Positions 61,697 through 64,000 of a stretch of DNA of 64,000 bases are shown in pieces. This DNA comes from Fischerella sp. CENA71. Lineage in GTDB: Bacteria; Cyanobacteriota; Cyanobacteriia; Cyanobacteriales; Nostocaceae. Under the pieces are notes generated by a model. That model was not told the origin of the DNA, did no database searches, and saw only the letters and a list, made by a program, of their open reading frames with translations. The position numbers and the translations under genes were made by a program. The stretch spans positions 1-64,000 of the forward strand of contig JANBVI010000057.1 of NCBI GenBank assembly GCA_024239075.1. The letters run 5' to 3'. The first letter of the stretch is position 1; each line of letters starts with the position of its first letter.

Positions 61697-64000
61697 ATGA
61701 AGAGACTAATTTATTATGTTGTTGCTTTACCTAGTTTGTTTTTAGGAACAATCATCGCTAGCGGTAAGACACTGGCTGTAGAAGCGGGGAATCAGGAGAT
61801 AGATAAAGTCTCTGTATCTGGTAAGATTACCATGCCGATGTCTTCTCCTCTACCTTTATCTAAGGTTTGGGTGATTAAAAACAATCAACAATCACAGCGT
61901 CAATCTTTCATTTGGGTAAAAAATACTCAAAAAATTGAGCAGCAGCCTTTTTTACTGCTCGCGAAAGATTCAGAGAAGCCGGGTAAAGATAAACCAGAAA
62001 AACCAGATGATAAACCCGATTCTACTTCCAAACCATCAAAAAAAGAAGAATTAGAAGACTTTAACACAGTCATCAAAAATACTCAAAAGCAGCAAGGTTT
62101 ATTTACTATTTACCGCAACAAAGAAGACAATAAAATATATTTAGAGGTTAAACCAGAGCAACTTAAGAAAAATTTTCTTGCCACAGCAACCTTAGAATCA
62201 GGCATTGGTGAAGCGGGTATCTATAGTGGTATGCCTTTGCAGGATTTCTTGTTTTATTTCGAGCGTGTTAATGATAAATTAAACTTTGTTGTCCGCAACG
62301 TCAATTTTCGTACTCGTGAAGGAGATCCCCAGGCGCGATCGCTAGCGCGTTCATTTAGCGACTCAGTTCTGTATTCTATAGAAATCAAAAGCATTCATCC
62401 CCAAAGCAAATCTATATTAATCGACCTTAGTGATTTGCTACTCACAGATATCGCGGGATTAACTTCAAGTTTGGGATTACCTGGAAGTGCTGATGAATCT
62501 TATTTTGGCAACACCAAAGCTTTCCCACAAAATGTCGAAATTGAATCTGTGATGAATTTCTCTAGTAGTAGCGATGATGAAGAAGATGAAGAAACACAAA
62601 GCTTCATTACCGTACCAGATAGCCGTGGCTTTACCTTACGGGTTCACTACAGTCTTTCTCAACTCCCAAATAATAATTACCAACCCCGGCTAGCAGACGA
62701 TCGCATCGGCTATTTTCTCACCGCCTACCAAGACTTATCCAACGATGAACGCAAAGAACCGTTTGTCCGCTACATTAACCGTTGGCATTTAGAAAAACAA
62801 GACCCCAAGGCCTCTATCTCTCCCCCCAAAAAACCCATAGTCTTTTGGATTGATAACGCCGTACCCCTAGAATACCGCGCTGCCATTACTGAAGGCGTCT
62901 TGATGTGGAACAAAGCCTTTGCAGCAGCCGGATTTAAAGATGCAATCCAAGTCAAACAAATGCCCGATAATGCCAAATGGGACGCTGCGGATATCCGTTA
63001 CAACACAATTCGCTGGATTAACACCGTAGATGGATATTTTGCGATGGGGCCTTCCCGTGTCAATCCACTCACAGGAGAAATCTTAAACGCCACAATTTTA
63101 GTAGATGCGAGTTTTGTCCGCGCCCTAAAAAACGAGTATCGTCAAATTATCCAACCCAACGAACAAAAAAGCAGAACTTCCTTAACAGCATTAATGCAAA
63201 ATCGTTTGCTTTGTACCAATGGTTTAGAAGCAAACCAAAACCCAGTCAAGTCAAAGTTATTTACCAAACACCTATCGAAACTAGCTGGAGAATATGACCT
63301 TTGTTACGGTATGGAAGCTGCTAATCAATTTGCTTTTGGTTCCATAGCAATGTCACTTCTTCAACCAACACCTCCAACTAATGAGCAGGTGAAAAATTAT
63401 ATCCATCAATATTTAAGGTTAATTATTGCTCACGAAGTCGGACATACTCTGGGGTTACGGCACAATTTCCGTGGTAGCACGATGCTGACACCAGAACAAC
63501 TGAATAATACAGATATCACCCACCAAAAAGGGCTAGTTTCATCTGTAATGGATTATATTCCTCCAAATATTGCCCCTAAAGGTCAAAAACAAGGAGATTA
63601 TTTTCCTAACATGGTTGGGCCTTATGATGATTGGGCAATTCAATACGGCTACACTCAATTTTCAGCAGCAACCCCCACAGCCGAAAAACCCTTTTTGACT
63701 AAAATTGCCGAAAAGTCAGACCAGCCAGAATTGACTTATGCTACAGATGAAGACATGTATGACCTAGATCCGACTGCTGACGCTTGGGATAACAGCAACA
63801 ATGTTTTAGTTTATTCTCAATGGCAGTTAGACAATGCCCGGATTATATGGGATCGTCTCAACGAGCGTGGCCCTGTCGATGGCGATAGCTATAGCGATGT
63901 TAGAGAACAGTTTGGTACAGTCTTGGGAAATTATTTCCAAAATATTTTTTACACGACAAAATACATTGGCGGACAATCTTTTTATCGTGTTCATCCTAAT
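61697..64000 (+). CDS. Secreted zinc-dependent metalloprotease (DUF5117/DUF4953-like), truncated by window end
   Basis: Open to the window end with 768 codons present. The N-terminus MKRLIYYVVALPSLFLGTII is a signal peptide or anchor. A charged Lys/Pro/Asp linker follows (about residues 92-118), then FNTVIKNTQKQQGLFTIYRN and LKKNFLATATLESGIGEAGI, as in a family of large bacterial metalloproteases. The zinc site is AHEVGHTLGLRHNF with His579, Glu580, His583 and His589, and VLVYSQWQLDNARIIWDRL follows. Expected location: periplasm or outside the cell. The substrate is unknown. The ATG has a GGAAC site about 6 bases upstream. The remaining C-terminal part lies outside the window. Confidence 0.88.
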   Translation, partial: MKRLIYYVVALPSLFLGTIIASGKTLAVEAGNQEIDKVSVSGKITMPMSSPLPLSKVWVIKNNQQSQRQSFIWVKNTQKIEQQPFLLLAKDSEKPGKDKPEKPDDKPDSTSKPSKKEELEDFNTVIKNTQKQQGLFTIYRNKEDNKIYLEVKPEQLKKNFLATATLESGIGEAGIYSGMPLQDFLFYFERVNDKLNFVVRNVNFRTREGDPQARSLARSFSDSVLYSIEIKSIHPQSKSILIDLSDLLLTDIAGLTSSLGLPGSADESYFGNTKAFPQNVEIESVMNFSSSSDDEEDEETQSFITVPDSRGFTLRVHYSLSQLPNNNYQPRLADDRIGYFLTAYQDLSNDERKEPFVRYINRWHLEKQDPKASISPPKKPIVFWIDNAVPLEYRAAITEGVLMWNKAFAAAGFKDAIQVKQMPDNAKWDAADIRYNTIRWINTVDGYFAMGPSRVNPLTGEILNATILVDASFVRALKNEYRQIIQPNEQKSRTSLTALMQNRLLCTNGLEANQNPVKSKLFTKHLSKLAGEYDLCYGMEAANQFAFGSIAMSLLQPTPPTNEQVKNYIHQYLRLIIAHEVGHTLGLRHNFRGSTMLTPEQLNNTDITHQKGLVSSVMDYIPPNIAPKGQKQGDYFPNMVGPYDDWAIQYGYTQFSAATPTAEKPFLTKIAEKSDQPELTYATDEDMYDLDPTADAWDNSNNVLVYSQWQLDNARIIWDRLNERGPVDGDSYSDVREQFGTVLGNYFQNIFYTTKYIGGQSFYRVHPN

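Overview
The window looks like chromosome from a filamentous, probably heterocyst-forming cyanobacterium (order Nostocales or a close relative). The reasons are the very many copies of the HIP1 octamer GCGATCGC, a Ycf51 protein, small conserved proteins that look cyanobacterial, kinases of the cyanobacterial type with a proline/threonine-rich linker, and intergenic DNA full of short tandem heptamer-like repeats (runs of GATCCCC, AGTTATC, GTCATTT and GACGCGGAGA). This is inferred from sequence character only; the species is not identified. There are no transposases, CRISPR arrays, prophage or rRNA genes in the window.

Layout. 0.2-4.1 kb (minus strand): aquaporin, As(III)-type ArsR repressor, LL-DAP-type aminotransferase, iron-ADH-family dehydrogenase. 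4.7-11.3 kb (mostly plus): peptidoglycan-binding protein, Ycf51 (minus), cysteine/cystine C-S lyase, a GT-B-like glycosyltransferase, YjbQ, a Nif3-like protein and two small cyanobacterial proteins. 11.4-19.8 kb (mostly minus): beta-CASP/MBL hydrolase, a 40-aa membrane peptide, aroA, a NarL-type response regulator, era and an AstE/AspA-like deacylase. 20-26.7 kb: S66 LD-carboxypeptidase, two methyltransferases, two glycosyltransferases and an orphan sugar-binding lipoprotein, which suggests a small surface-glycan or secondary-glycoside cluster. 26.8-36.2 kb: oligopeptidase B with a membrane protein, hemE, an SDR epimerase, dxs, mtnA and a GNAT. 36.3-40.3 kb: two tandem paralogous Ser/Thr kinases with a shared C-terminal sensor-like domain.

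40.3-44.7 kb is the classic translation block on the minus strand, trnW-secE-nusG-rplK-rplA-[L10 leader/attenuator]-rplJ-rplL, with rplS upstream. 45-48.2 kb: two glycosyltransferases and a COG0523 GTPase. 48.2-52.1 kb is the most accessory-looking stretch. It holds a tandem array of hairpins that also reads as a chain of overlapping 14-codon ORFs, a truncated PIN-toxin remnant, two unrecognised helical/coiled-coil proteins in a putative operon, a permease-like protein that seems to lack the ATPase-docking loop, and a divergent Lgt-like protein. 52.1-61.2 kb: TIGR04376-like protein, GT4 glycosyltransferase, a 33-aa membrane peptide, a sulfur-transfer neighbourhood (MoeB-rhodanese, JAMM peptidase, MnmH), a four-helix-bundle protein, a gene broken by an in-frame stop, and a large pentapeptide-repeat protein. 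From 61.7 kb a secreted zinc metalloprotease runs off the window end.

The best candidates for something undescribed are the hairpin/mini-ORF array (48.2-48.5 kb), the two-gene coiled-coil cassette (49.0-50.6 kb), the modified permease plus Lgt-like pair (50.8-52.1 kb), and the apparent in-frame capture of intergenic repeat DNA by coding genes, seen in the LD-carboxypeptidase and at the end of the pentapeptide protein. All functional statements rest on recognised motifs and remembered family features; no search was run.
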